The position numbers and the translations under genes are program-made. Under the pieces are notes generated by a model that saw nothing but the letters and a program-made list of their open reading frames with translations, did not search any database and had not been told where the DNA came from. This document shows positions 37,055-46,000 of a stretch of 64,000 nt of DNA, in pieces; within the stretch, counting starts at the first letter, position 1; each line of letters begins with the position of its first letter. The stretch lies in contig CAZPBY010000011.1 in NCBI GenBank assembly GCA_964584785.1, forward strand, positions 67,493 through 131,492, written 5' to 3'. Origin of the DNA: JAHFTY01 sp964584785 (GTDB lineage: Bacteria; Acidobacteriota; Terriglobia; 20CM-2-55-15).

Positions 37055-38665
37055 GTGACGTCACTCAAAGCGATCATCGGCCTTCTCGCGCTTGCAGCGG
37101 CTCTGGCCGCTCCTTCCATCGAACAAACATCTCAGGGTACACGACCAGCGGCCAGGATCGTGGCCAGCTTTAATGGTCTTGGCCTCGGCTTTGAGGGTCC
37201 GCAGGGCAGCGCGACATTCCGCAATCCGTCGGACAACAGCCTCGCGGTCGGTCCTGATCACGTTTTTCAAATCGTCAATTCACGAATGGCGATTTACAGC
37301 AAGGACGGCAAGCCGCTTTACGGTCCGGTCTTGACGAACACCGTGTTCAAGGGTTTTGGCGGCGCATGCGAAGCCAACAACAACGGAGACGCGGTTGTGC
37401 GATACGACCAACTCGCCGAGCGATGGCTTGTGGTGATGCCGATATTCCGCCGCGCTGCTGTGCGTCCGGATCAACCGCGGCCCGGTAAATCCGGTGAGCC
37501 CGCCCAGGTCAGTGTACCCGGAAGACCCGGTCAGCCTGGCGCTTCCGCAAAGCTCTTCGTTCCGCCGCCCAGTACGCCGCCGCCACCCGGTCCGCCGCCA
37601 CAGCGCGGACAGGCGGCTCCGCGCGGAGAGCCGGGTCCGCAAGGCTCGTATTCGATGTGTTACGCCATCAGCGCGACGCGCGATCCGTTGGGCGCGTACT
37701 ATCGCTACGAATTCCTTCGACCGCTCTTTCCGGACTATCCACGCCCTGCAGTCTGGTCCGACGGATACTACGTTCCGACGAGCACCGGCGACGATGTCAT
37801 CCAGAAGCATGCGTGTGTCGTCGAGCGCGACAAGATGCTGAAAGGCGAACCCGCAAGCGAACAATGCGTGATCGTCGATGACGTCAATTTTCTCAACAAC
37901 GCCGACATCGACGGGAGGGCCCTGCCGCCGGCCGGTGCGCCGAACATCATGATCGCGGCCGGCGGCACTCAACTGAAAAAGGTGCTGGAGGACGACGGCA
38001 TCTTCGTCTGGAAATTTCATGTCGACTGGAAGAACCCCGCGAACACGAAGGTCACAGGCCCGGAGAAGATCGCGGTCGCGCCATATCATTACCTCTGTGA
38101 CGGGCAGTTGACGAACTGCGTGCCGCAGCCCGGAACGCAGTCGCGCCTGGACGCTCAAGGCGACAAGATCATGGCGCGGCTGGTGTACCGCAAGGTTGGC
38201 AATCGCGAATCGGTTGTGGCCGTGCATTCGGTGAACACGTCGGTGGGCGGGGGAGGCGTCCGGTGGTATGAGTTTCGCGTCGATAATAAAACTCGCAGCG
38301 TGTCTTTGCACCAGCAGGGCACGTATGCGCCGGATGGCTTGTACCGCTGGATGGCGAGCCCCGCGATCGACAAATTCGGCAACATCGGCATCGGCTACTC
38401 GTTCGGCGGCATACCGCATTTCGCCGGACAACGGTTCGCCGGCCGGTTGGTTAACGATCCGCCGGGTCAATTGACATTAAGTGAAGCTGTACTCGTCGAA
38501 GGGGAAGGCGTGCAGAACGCGATGCGATGGGAGGACTACGCGCAGACGGCGATCGATCCCGTGGACGATTGCACCGTCTGGTACGTTGGGGACTACATCA
38601 AGAAAGGTGAGACGAGTTACTCGTCGAGGATAGGCGCTTTCCGAATGCCCGGTTGTTCACAATAG
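37055..38665 (+). CDS. Large secreted protein with proline/glycine-rich insert
   Basis: From the GTG at 37055, the protein starts with a signal peptide (TSLKAIIGLLALAAALAAPS) and is about 536 residues. A folded first part (FRNPSDNSLAVGPDHVFQIV, then NSRMAIYSKDGKPLYG) looks like beta-propeller blade repeats. After that comes an insert of about 55 residues rich in Pro and Gly with collagen-like triplets (GRPGQPGAS, RGEPGPQGS), then a second folded region with several Cys residues and the end SSRIGAFRMPGCSQ. Similar proteins occur in soil bacteria without known function. The open frame runs up to a TTG at 36992, but that would put charged residues before the signal peptide. Confidence 0.7.
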   Translation: MTSLKAIIGLLALAAALAAPSIEQTSQGTRPAARIVASFNGLGLGFEGPQGSATFRNPSDNSLAVGPDHVFQIVNSRMAIYSKDGKPLYGPVLTNTVFKGFGGACEANNNGDAVVRYDQLAERWLVVMPIFRRAAVRPDQPRPGKSGEPAQVSVPGRPGQPGASAKLFVPPPSTPPPPGPPPQRGQAAPRGEPGPQGSYSMCYAISATRDPLGAYYRYEFLRPLFPDYPRPAVWSDGYYVPTSTGDDVIQKHACVVERDKMLKGEPASEQCVIVDDVNFLNNADIDGRALPPAGAPNIMIAAGGTQLKKVLEDDGIFVWKFHVDWKNPANTKVTGPEKIAVAPYHYLCDGQLTNCVPQPGTQSRLDAQGDKIMARLVYRKVGNRESVVAVHSVNTSVGGGGVRWYEFRVDNKTRSVSLHQQGTYAPDGLYRWMASPAIDKFGNIGIGYSFGGIPHFAGQRFAGRLVNDPPGQLTLSEAVLVEGEGVQNAMRWEDYAQTAIDPVDDCTVWYVGDYIKKGETSYSSRIGAFRMPGCSQ

Positions 38666-38693
38666 ACTTTTATAAAGACAACGAGGATAAACA

Positions 38694-38945
38694 ATGAGCA
38701 CACCTGAACCGACAAAAGAGGAATTGCTAGCGCGGATCGCGGAACTCGAGAAGCAGAGCGGCACCAAACGGAGCGGAAGGCTGGACTTCAAGGTCAGCGA
38801 AAAAGGAGGAGTCAGCGTTTACGGCCTGGGCCGTTTTCCAGTCACGCTGTATTACGAGCAGTGGATGCGCCTTCTCGGAGCTAGCGAGGAGCTTAAAGGA
38901 TTCATCGAAGAGAATAAGAGCAAACTGAAGCTCAAGGGCGAGTAG
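38694..38945 (+). CDS. Small conserved protein of unknown function
   Basis: The 83-residue protein has a Glu-rich N-terminal helix (KEELLARIAELEKQ), then LDFKVSEKGGVSVYGLGRFP, VTLYYEQWMRLLGASEELKG and a Lys-rich C-terminus. The central Gly-rich segment and the following helix look like a small ordered domain. I recognise it as a widespread small protein with no assigned function. ACGAGGATAAAC precedes the ATG. It follows the secreted protein gene by 28 nt. Confidence 0.72.
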   Translation: MSTPEPTKEELLARIAELEKQSGTKRSGRLDFKVSEKGGVSVYGLGRFPVTLYYEQWMRLLGASEELKGFIEENKSKLKLKGE

Positions 38946-38952
38946 GGGTGAA

Positions 38953-39057
38953 CGTCACGAAGCCCGTCGCTGCGCTCCGGGTTCTGCACTTTGCGGCAAC
39001 CCTGCACGTTACGGTAACCCTGTCAGAACCCGGAGCGCAGCGACGGGCTATGTGACG
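38953..39057. repeat. Intergenic palindrome, family A copy 3 (longest loop)
   Basis: Left arm 38953-38986 and right arm 39024-39057, with a 37-nt loop. The loop itself contains an imperfect direct repeat (CTGCACTTTGCGGCAACC and CTGCACGTTACGGTAACC), so it has grown compared with the other copies. It lies between the small conserved gene and the 3' end of the IorB-like gene. Confidence 0.88.
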
Positions 39058-39069
39058 AACCGTGACCGG

Positions 39070-41388
39070 TCAGAATGACCGTGCCGTCAATGCCGACTTC
39101 ACTCTTTCCGGCGTAAACGGCACCTGACGTAGGCGCAATCCCGTCGCGTCGAACACCGCGTTCGCAATCGCCGCCGCGACAATCGTGACGGCAGTTTCTC
39201 CGGCGCCCATCGCCCTTTCCTCAGGGCGATTGATTAACACGGTTTCAATCCTGGGGATACTCGCGCCGACCGCCAGTGGACGATACGTCCGCCAATCCAC
39301 GGACGTGACCTTCTCCGCGTCCCACGTGACTTCCTCCAGCAGCGTCCGGCTGACGCCGTGAAGCGCGCCACCCTCGAGTTGATTCTTCAATCCATCAGGA
39401 TTCGAAATCGGACCCGAGTCGTTGGCGATCACCAGACGCTTGACCGTGATGACGCCGGTATCCTGATTCACGTCCACTTCCGCAACCATCGCGCAATATC
39501 CGTTGTCGCCTTCATACAGCACCGAGGACATACCGCGGCCTGACGCAACGCCGTTGCGCCGTATACCCGAGCGGGGCGACGGCCGTGTCTCCCAATTCGC
39601 GGTCTTAGTCACGGTCTTCACGACCTCGATTAAACGCGGATCGCGAAGATGCCGGAGTCGATACTCCACCGGATCCACGCGAAGCGATGCCGCGATCTCA
39701 TCGATGAACGATTCGTGTGCAAACGAATTCTGCAGGCGTTCCGGCGATCGCAACGGTCCCGTGAAAAACGGCGACTTCACGTTATGGATCAAAACTCGAA
39801 CGCTGCCGACATTGCCCGTACCGCCGGAGTAATACGATGGAACGGCATTGTTGCCGTTGGAGTAGTTGCCGGGTTCGGGCGCCGGCGATCTCGCCGCAAA
39901 CGGTTGCGGGCTGAACCCTGCAAGAAATCCGCCGGCGACATTACCCGGCGCGTTGGCTCCAGGCCGTCCGCCCATCACGGCGGACCATGATTCGTGGTCC
40001 CACGCCGCGATCGATCCGTCCGCGTTCAAGGCGGCGCGTTCGTCGATGACGAATGCGTAGCCGTAGTTCTCCCAGGCCATCTCGTCTTTCCGTGTGAGCT
40101 GCACTCGAACGGGCTTGCCCACGGCCTGCGACAACATCGCGGCGTCGTACGAAACCGAGTCCGCCTGATTGACGCCGTAGCATCCGGAACCCTGACGATA
40201 GATGACGTGGACATCCTCGGGCTTCATGCCAAGGACTATCGCCATCGATGCCTTCAGCGGATACACCGCTTGAGTCGGAGACCAGATCGTCGCCTTGTTG
40301 GCCTGAACGTCGGCGACGGCGCACGAACTGCCGATCGATCCGTGCATCTGGTACGGATACTGATACGTTGCTTTCACGACCTTCGGCGCGGCGCCGAGTT
40401 TCGCGTCGACGTCCTTTGCATTCACTGCAAGTGTGTCGCGAGTGGGTTTCGTATTGCGCAGATAGTCTGCGAAGTTCGCGTAGGAGGGCAGTCCTTCGCC
40501 GGCGCTCCAGTTGATCTTCAGTTTGTTCGCCGCCTGAATCGCCTGCCACGGTTTTTCCGCGACGACGCCCACGAAGTTCTTCTTCACGACGACCTTCACG
40601 AGGCCCGGCATTCCCGCGACCGACGATTCATCCACGCTCACCACATTCGCACCGACGGCCGGCGGCCTGACGACGCGTCCGTGGAGCATTCCCGGAACCT
40701 TCACGTTGTGCGCATACTCATGGCGTCCTGTGACGATTGCCGGAATGTCGAGCCGCTGAACCGGCTTTCCGAGAACCGCCCATTCGCTTGCGGGTTTCCG
40801 TTTGGCGCTGCGATTGAGGGTTACGGCGAATTTCCTGCCGCCGATCAACTCGCCGTACGTGATCTTCTTCGACGGCTCCGACTTCGCGGTGATGACGCCG
40901 TCTTTCAACGTCACTTGATCGGCCGCCACGCCAAGCTGCTTCGAGCCGGCGGCCAGCAGAGCCTCGCGAGCCGTCGCTCCGGCGAGAGCCAGCGCGCCCT
41001 GATTGAAATTGGTGGGATGAGATTGCGCGCCGGACGTGGTTCCCTGGTCGGGCGTGAAAGCCGTGTCGCATTGAATCAGTTTTACGCGCGAGATCGGAAC
41101 GCTGAGCTCTTCGGCAATCAGTTGTGTTTGCGCCGTAAAGAGCCCCTGGCCGATTTCGCACTTGCCCGTGTAGGCCGTGACGTTGCCGGCGCTGTCGATC
41201 GCGATCCAGCCGTCGAGGTCGTTGCTGCTCGCGCCGTCGAGACGCGGCGCGGGCGCTTGTCCGCGCTGGATGCGGAGCAGTGGGGCGGCGAGTCCGGCCA
41301 AGCTGAATTGAACGATGAATGCGCGTCGTGAGATGAGCGGAGCGAATGTGAGCCCGATAGGGCGAAACCATAAACCTATGGGATTCAT
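39070..41388 (-). CDS. Exported molybdopterin-binding subunit of an IorB-type hydroxylase
   Basis: The 772-residue protein is of the xanthine oxidase family (isoquinoline 1-oxidoreductase beta type). It starts with a Tat-type signal (SRRAFIVQFSLAGLAAPLL, twin Arg at 21-22). Two Ald_Xan_dh_C2-like parts carry LPSYANFADYLRNTK and GVNQADSVSYDAAMLSQAVG, and the C-terminal catalytic Glu lies in RAMGAGETAVTIVAAAIANA. The start (MNPIGLWF) overlaps the ferredoxin subunit stop by 4 nt; the long upstream open frame is a shadow. The substrate (aldehyde or N-heterocycle) is not determined. With its [2Fe-2S] partner it probably acts in the periplasm and gives electrons to a cytochrome. Confidence 0.88.
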   Translation of the reverse strand: MNPIGLWFRPIGLTFAPLISRRAFIVQFSLAGLAAPLLRIQRGQAPAPRLDGASSNDLDGWIAIDSAGNVTAYTGKCEIGQGLFTAQTQLIAEELSVPISRVKLIQCDTAFTPDQGTTSGAQSHPTNFNQGALALAGATAREALLAAGSKQLGVAADQVTLKDGVITAKSEPSKKITYGELIGGRKFAVTLNRSAKRKPASEWAVLGKPVQRLDIPAIVTGRHEYAHNVKVPGMLHGRVVRPPAVGANVVSVDESSVAGMPGLVKVVVKKNFVGVVAEKPWQAIQAANKLKINWSAGEGLPSYANFADYLRNTKPTRDTLAVNAKDVDAKLGAAPKVVKATYQYPYQMHGSIGSSCAVADVQANKATIWSPTQAVYPLKASMAIVLGMKPEDVHVIYRQGSGCYGVNQADSVSYDAAMLSQAVGKPVRVQLTRKDEMAWENYGYAFVIDERAALNADGSIAAWDHESWSAVMGGRPGANAPGNVAGGFLAGFSPQPFAARSPAPEPGNYSNGNNAVPSYYSGGTGNVGSVRVLIHNVKSPFFTGPLRSPERLQNSFAHESFIDEIAASLRVDPVEYRLRHLRDPRLIEVVKTVTKTANWETRPSPRSGIRRNGVASGRGMSSVLYEGDNGYCAMVAEVDVNQDTGVITVKRLVIANDSGPISNPDGLKNQLEGGALHGVSRTLLEEVTWDAEKVTSVDWRTYRPLAVGASIPRIETVLINRPEERAMGAGETAVTIVAAAIANAVFDATGLRLRQVPFTPERVKSALTARSF

Positions 41389-41852
41389 ACCTTCACCCCT
41401 TTCGCATATTTCTGAATCGCGGTCATCATGCGCGTATGGACGTGGCAGCGGCACAACACGTTCGACATCGCCTGCTGGATTTGCGGTTCCGTCGCTCGTG
41501 GATTGCGGTCGAGGAACGCTTTGGCGGTCATGATGACGCCGTTGATACAGAAGCCGCATTGGACGGCCTGTTCGTCGATGAACGACTGCTGGATCGGGTG
41601 CGGCTTTTCGATCGTACCCAGTCCCTCCAGCGTCGTGATGTCGCCGCCGGCGACGTTGCTGACCGGCGTAATGCACGACCGGATAGCTTCGCCTTTCACG
41701 ATCACCGTGCACGCGCCGCACTGTCCCAGGCCGCATCCGAATTTCGGCGCTCGATAGTCCAGGTCGTCGCTGAGTACGTACAACAGCGGAGTCGCCGGGT
41801 CAACGTCGACCGTGTGGCTCCGCCCGTTCACATTCAGTCTTATGGTTGGCAT
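41385..41852 (-). CDS. [2Fe-2S] subunit of an IorA-type molybdenum hydroxylase
   Basis: The 155-residue protein has the plant-type ferredoxin motif CGLGQCGACTV, then RSC for cluster II, and the helical-domain motifs CGFC and CRC for cluster I. All eight cluster Cys are present. It passes electrons from the Moco subunit downstream (39070-41388), with which it shares a 4-nt overlap; no FAD subunit lies in this operon, as in the two-subunit IorAB type. It has no signal peptide, so export would rely on the Tat signal of its partner. Confidence 0.9.
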   Translation of the reverse strand: MPTIRLNVNGRSHTVDVDPATPLLYVLSDDLDYRAPKFGCGLGQCGACTVIVKGEAIRSCITPVSNVAGGDITTLEGLGTIEKPHPIQQSFIDEQAVQCGFCINGVIMTAKAFLDRNPRATEPQIQQAMSNVLCRCHVHTRMMTAIQKYAKGVKV

Positions 41853-41882
41853 AGCCCGCGATTCTACACCCGGCAGGATTAG

Positions 41883-41975
41883 CGAACGAAGCCCGTCGCT
41901 GTGCTCCGGGTTCTGACATTCCTCGCAAGAGCCACAGTGTTCAGAACCCGGAGCGCAGCGACGGAATCAGTGACG
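41883..41975. repeat. Intergenic palindrome, family A copy 4 (partly degraded)
   Basis: Left arm 41883-41915 and right arm starting at 41942 share the core, but the right arm end is changed (GACGGAATCAGTGACG rather than GACGGGCTTCGTGACG). It lies between the divergent IorA-like gene and the DUF1592 gene. Confidence 0.85.
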
Positions 41976-42080
41976 TTATCTATTCGTAATCACATCAATT
42001 CCTTACACTCGGTCTATCTAAGCAGTTGTTTTCCAGTGACTTAAGGTGGTACAACTGGCTGGATCGGATGGAGGATATGA

Positions 42081-44603
42081 ATGTCAAATCGATCGTCGGT
42101 GCTGCTCGGCAGCGCGATCATTTCGGTCATTGCACTCGGCACTTTTAATTTTGCGCAACAGCCCACGAGCCCGAAGCCTTCGATAACAGCTACACCATCA
42201 ACGTCTCTTAGGCGAACGGCAGCATCGACAGCATCATCTGCAACTCCCGCGATGACGTTGGATGCGCAGAACGCGATGGTCAAGCAATACTGCAGCGGTT
42301 GCCACAACGACAAACTCAAAACCGGCGACATGTCGTTGACTCAAATCGACCTCGCGCATCCGGAGAAGAATCCCGAGCTGGCCGAAAAAATGATTCGCAA
42401 ATTGCGTGTGGGAGTGATGCCTCCGGCGGGCAATCCAAGACCTCCGGCGGAGACGGCAAAAGCGTTCGTTTCGGCTCTTGAAAGCTCCATCGATAAAGTG
42501 GCGGCATTGAACCCGAATCCCGGCCGGCGCCCATTTCAACGATTGACGCGCACGGAATACGCTCGCTCGGTTCACGATCTTCTCGACATCGATGTCGACG
42601 TCGCGGCGCTGCTTCCTCCTGACACGTTGAGCGACGGCTTCGACAACATCGCGGACTCTCAGGCATTTTCGCCGACGCTGCTCGAAGGCTACATGCGCGC
42701 CGCTGCGAAGATCAGCCGCGATGCGCTCGGCGATCCGAAAGCCACGCCGGCTTCGGTGGTTTTCAAAACCGACAGGACGGCGTCGCAAATGCGTCACGTC
42801 GACGGCGCCCCGATGGGAACTCGCGGCGGCATCTCGGTTGTCTACAACTTTCCCGCGGACGGCGAGTACAACTTCCGCGCGCTGATGCACGGAACGTCGG
42901 AGGGTGCGTTGTTCGGCTGGATTTCGGGCGAGCAGTTGGAATTCTCGATCGATGGCGACCGCATTTACCTTCAGGAACTCGATCCGCGAATGTCCGAGAC
43001 GCAACCGACCGGCCTGAACGTCACAAGCGGCCGCGTCTTCGTCAAAGCGGGATCGCATCGGGTATCGGTGGCGTTCATTCAAAAACATTCCGGTGTGGTC
43101 GACGACAACATCACGCCGATCGAACACACACTGGCTGACGTCGACATCGGCGATTATCGCGAGTTGACGATCTTCCCGCACGTTCGTGAACTCGAAGTCG
43201 CCGGGCCGTTCAACGCGACCGGTGTATCCGATACCGACAGCCGACGCAAGGTTTTCAAGTGCCGTCCGACAACTCCCAACGAAGAAGTGCCGTGCGCCAC
43301 GAAGATCGTCACCGATCTTGCCGCCCGCGCCTATCGCCGGCCCACGACAACCGAAGATCTCGAAGGTCTGATGACCTTCTACGATCGCGGCCGTAAAGCT
43401 GCGGATTTTGAAACCGGCGTCCGCACGGCCCTGCAGGCGATTCTGGCAAGTCCGAAATTCGTTTTTAGATTCGAACAGCAGCCCGCGACCGTGAAGCCGG
43501 GACAGGTCTATCGCGTTTCCGATCTCGAACTGGCGTCGCGTCTATCGTATTTCCTCTGGAACACGCTGCCCGACGACGATCTGATCGCTGTCGCTAAACA
43601 GGGAAGGCTGCGAGATCCACTCGTGCTCGAGAAACAAATCCGCCGCATGCTGATGGACCCGAAAGCGGAATCGATCTCGACGAAATTCGCCGGTCAATGG
43701 CTGCACCTTCCCGATCTCGACAACATCCATCCCGACGCGTTTTATTATCCGCAATACGACCACACGCTCGCCGAATCGATGAGGCGCGAGACCGAGCTCT
43801 TTTTCCACAGCATCGTCCGCGAAGATCGCAACGTGGTCGATCTGCTGACGGCGAATCACACATTCGTGAATGAACGCCTGGCGAAACACTATGGAATTCC
43901 GAACATCCTCGGTGAAAAATTCCGCCGCGTCGAATTGACCGACGATTATCGCCGTGGGCTTCTCGGAAAGGGTTCGGTGCTGACGCTCACCAGTGTTGCA
44001 GAGCGGACGTCGCCCGTTCAGCGCGGCAAGTGGGTGATGGTGGTGTTGTTTGGCACGCCGCCGCCACCGCCTCCACCGGTCGTTCCGAAACTGGAGGAAA
44101 CGGCAGCTGCGGCGGATGGAAAGTCGCTGACGGTTCGCGAGCGCATGGAGATCCATCGCGCCAATCCATCGTGCAATTCGTGCCACCGGTTGATCGATCC
44201 GATCGGGCTCGCGCTCGAGAATTTCGATGTGACGGGCGCCTGGAGAACGCTGGATCGTACGGCATCGATCGGCGATGCAGGCGTTCGCATTCGATCTGTC
44301 GGCGTGGCGATCGACACGAACACCACGCTTTATGATGGAACCAGGTTGGACGGTCCCGCCACTCTGAGGCAGGCGATCGTCAATCACTCGGATGCGTTCA
44401 TCAACAACCTGACCGAGAAGCTCACGGAGTACGCCCTCGGGCGCCGAGTCGAGTATTACGACATGCCATTGATCCGAACGATCACAAGAGACGCGGCAAA
44501 GAACAACAATCGCTTTTCCTCATTGGTACTGGGAATCGTGAAGAGCCCGGCCTTCCAAATGAGCAAAGCGGAAGCGGCGCCCACTGACGCGCCCAACAAG
44601 TAG
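42081..44603 (+). CDS. DUF1592/DUF1588 cytochrome-like secreted protein
   Basis: The 840-residue protein has a signal peptide (NRSSVLLGSAIISVIALGTF), a cytochrome-c-type heme site CSGCH at 71-75, then the DUF1587/DUF1592 region (RPFQRLTRTEYARSVHDLLD). The C-terminal DUF1588/DUF1585 parts include VAERTSPVQRGKWVMVVLFG and a second heme-type CNSCH at about 698-702. Such proteins are abundant in Acidobacteria and Planctomycetes and are thought to be periplasmic; the biochemical reaction is unknown. GGAGG precedes the ATG by about 10 nt. It is the first gene of a tight operon with DUF1552 and an ankyrin protein. Confidence 0.85.
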   Translation: MSNRSSVLLGSAIISVIALGTFNFAQQPTSPKPSITATPSTSLRRTAASTASSATPAMTLDAQNAMVKQYCSGCHNDKLKTGDMSLTQIDLAHPEKNPELAEKMIRKLRVGVMPPAGNPRPPAETAKAFVSALESSIDKVAALNPNPGRRPFQRLTRTEYARSVHDLLDIDVDVAALLPPDTLSDGFDNIADSQAFSPTLLEGYMRAAAKISRDALGDPKATPASVVFKTDRTASQMRHVDGAPMGTRGGISVVYNFPADGEYNFRALMHGTSEGALFGWISGEQLEFSIDGDRIYLQELDPRMSETQPTGLNVTSGRVFVKAGSHRVSVAFIQKHSGVVDDNITPIEHTLADVDIGDYRELTIFPHVRELEVAGPFNATGVSDTDSRRKVFKCRPTTPNEEVPCATKIVTDLAARAYRRPTTTEDLEGLMTFYDRGRKAADFETGVRTALQAILASPKFVFRFEQQPATVKPGQVYRVSDLELASRLSYFLWNTLPDDDLIAVAKQGRLRDPLVLEKQIRRMLMDPKAESISTKFAGQWLHLPDLDNIHPDAFYYPQYDHTLAESMRRETELFFHSIVREDRNVVDLLTANHTFVNERLAKHYGIPNILGEKFRRVELTDDYRRGLLGKGSVLTLTSVAERTSPVQRGKWVMVVLFGTPPPPPPPVVPKLEETAAAADGKSLTVRERMEIHRANPSCNSCHRLIDPIGLALENFDVTGAWRTLDRTASIGDAGVRIRSVGVAIDTNTTLYDGTRLDGPATLRQAIVNHSDAFINNLTEKLTEYALGRRVEYYDMPLIRTITRDAAKNNNRFSSLVLGIVKSPAFQMSKAEAAPTDAPNK

Positions 44604-44613
44604 GAGGAACGGA

Positions 44614-45987
44614 ATGTTTATCACGAAGGAACACATTTCACGCCGCACCATGCTGCGCGGCATGGGCGCCACCGCAGTGGCTCTGCCTTTCCTGGAATCC
44701 ATGGTGCCCGCAATGTCCGCGGCCGCAGCGAAACCGAAGACCCGGCTCGCTGTGATCGAGATGGTCCACGGCGCGGCCGGCAGTACGGTGATCGGCCGCG
44801 AAAAGAATCTCTGGGCGCCGGCCGCCGAAGGCCGGGAGTTCGATCTGAGCCAGGGAAACCTCCTTCCGCTGGAACCGTGGAAAGATCACATCACGATTCC
44901 GAGCAACACCGATATGCATCCCGCCGAAGCATACGAACTGCACGAACTGGGCGGCGATCACTTCCGTGCCAGCGCGGTGTTCCTGACGCAGGCGCATCCG
45001 AAACAGACACAAGGCTCCGACATTTATTGCGGCACATCGTTCGATCAGGTCTATGCGCAGGCGGCGGGTCAGGACACGCCGCTGCCGTCGATCCAGCTTT
45101 CCATCGAGAGCGTCGATCAGGCCGGCGGCTGCGCGTACAACTATTCGTGCGTTTACACCGACTCAATCAGCTGGGCGTCGCCAACCAAACCGCTGCCGAT
45201 GGTCCGCGATCCCCGCATGGTCTTCGATATGTTGTTCGGCGCCGGCACCACCGTCGAAGAACGCGCCGAGCGCATGGGTACCGACAAGAGCATTCTCGAT
45301 TGGATCACTCACGAAGTCGCCGGCCTGAAGAATACGCTGCCGAAGTCCGACCGAACGCGCCTTGACGAGTACCTCGAAAACGTTCGCGAGATCGAACGCC
45401 GTATTGAACGGATCGAACAGCGGAATCGGAGCGGCGAAGCCCGACTGTTGCCGAGCGCTCCGGTCGGTGTTCCCGATTCTTATGAAGAGCATGTGAAGTT
45501 GATGTACGACCTGCAGACGACCGCGTTTGCCGGCGACATCACGCGAGTTTCCGCGTTTAAGATGAGCCGCGACGTTTCAGGCCGCGCATTCCCGGAGAGC
45601 GGCAACAATGCTGGGTTCCATGGCGCCTCGCATCACGGCGAAAACGAGCAGCGCATCATTCAATTCGGTTTGATTAACAAGTATCACGTGAGCCTGGTTG
45701 CATACTTCATCGAGAAGCTGAAGAAGACCACGGACCTTGACGGCAATTCGCTTCTCGACAACACACTGGTTGTGTACGGATCGCCCATGGGCGACGGCAA
45801 CCTTCACAACCATAAACGCGTTCCGGTGTTCCTTGCGGGCCATGCGGGCGGACAGCTCAAAGGCCGTCTGCACCTGAAAGCGCCGGACGGGACGCCGACC
45901 GCGAACATTTACCTGACTCTGTTACACAAACTGGGGCTGGACGACGTCGCCGTCTTCGGTGACAGCACCGGAGAGCTCGCACTGTAA
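44614..45987 (+). CDS. DUF1552 secreted protein with Tat signal
   Basis: The 457-residue protein begins with HISRRTMLRGMGATAVALPF, a twin-arginine signal (Arg10-Arg11). The body matches DUF1552, with GTSFDQVYAQAAGQDTPLPS and NAGFHGASHHGENEQRIIQF, and conserved His/Asp clusters (MHPAEAYELHELGGDHFRAS). This family is usually found next to DUF1592 genes and is related in fold to alkaline-phosphatase-like (DUF1501) proteins; no reaction is established. It begins 10 nt after the DUF1592 stop and ends 13 nt before the ankyrin gene. Confidence 0.85.
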   Translation: MFITKEHISRRTMLRGMGATAVALPFLESMVPAMSAAAAKPKTRLAVIEMVHGAAGSTVIGREKNLWAPAAEGREFDLSQGNLLPLEPWKDHITIPSNTDMHPAEAYELHELGGDHFRASAVFLTQAHPKQTQGSDIYCGTSFDQVYAQAAGQDTPLPSIQLSIESVDQAGGCAYNYSCVYTDSISWASPTKPLPMVRDPRMVFDMLFGAGTTVEERAERMGTDKSILDWITHEVAGLKNTLPKSDRTRLDEYLENVREIERRIERIEQRNRSGEARLLPSAPVGVPDSYEEHVKLMYDLQTTAFAGDITRVSAFKMSRDVSGRAFPESGNNAGFHGASHHGENEQRIIQFGLINKYHVSLVAYFIEKLKKTTDLDGNSLLDNTLVVYGSPMGDGNLHNHKRVPVFLAGHAGGQLKGRLHLKAPDGTPTANIYLTLLHKLGLDDVAVFGDSTGELAL

Positions 45988-46000
45988 AGAGGAGAACACC

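Noticed and set aside
39994..41331. 445-codon ORF antisense to the IorB-like gene
   Set aside because: Its composition is Arg/His/Asp-rich with no recognisable motif, and it mirrors a well-supported gene in another frame. It is a codon-bias shadow.
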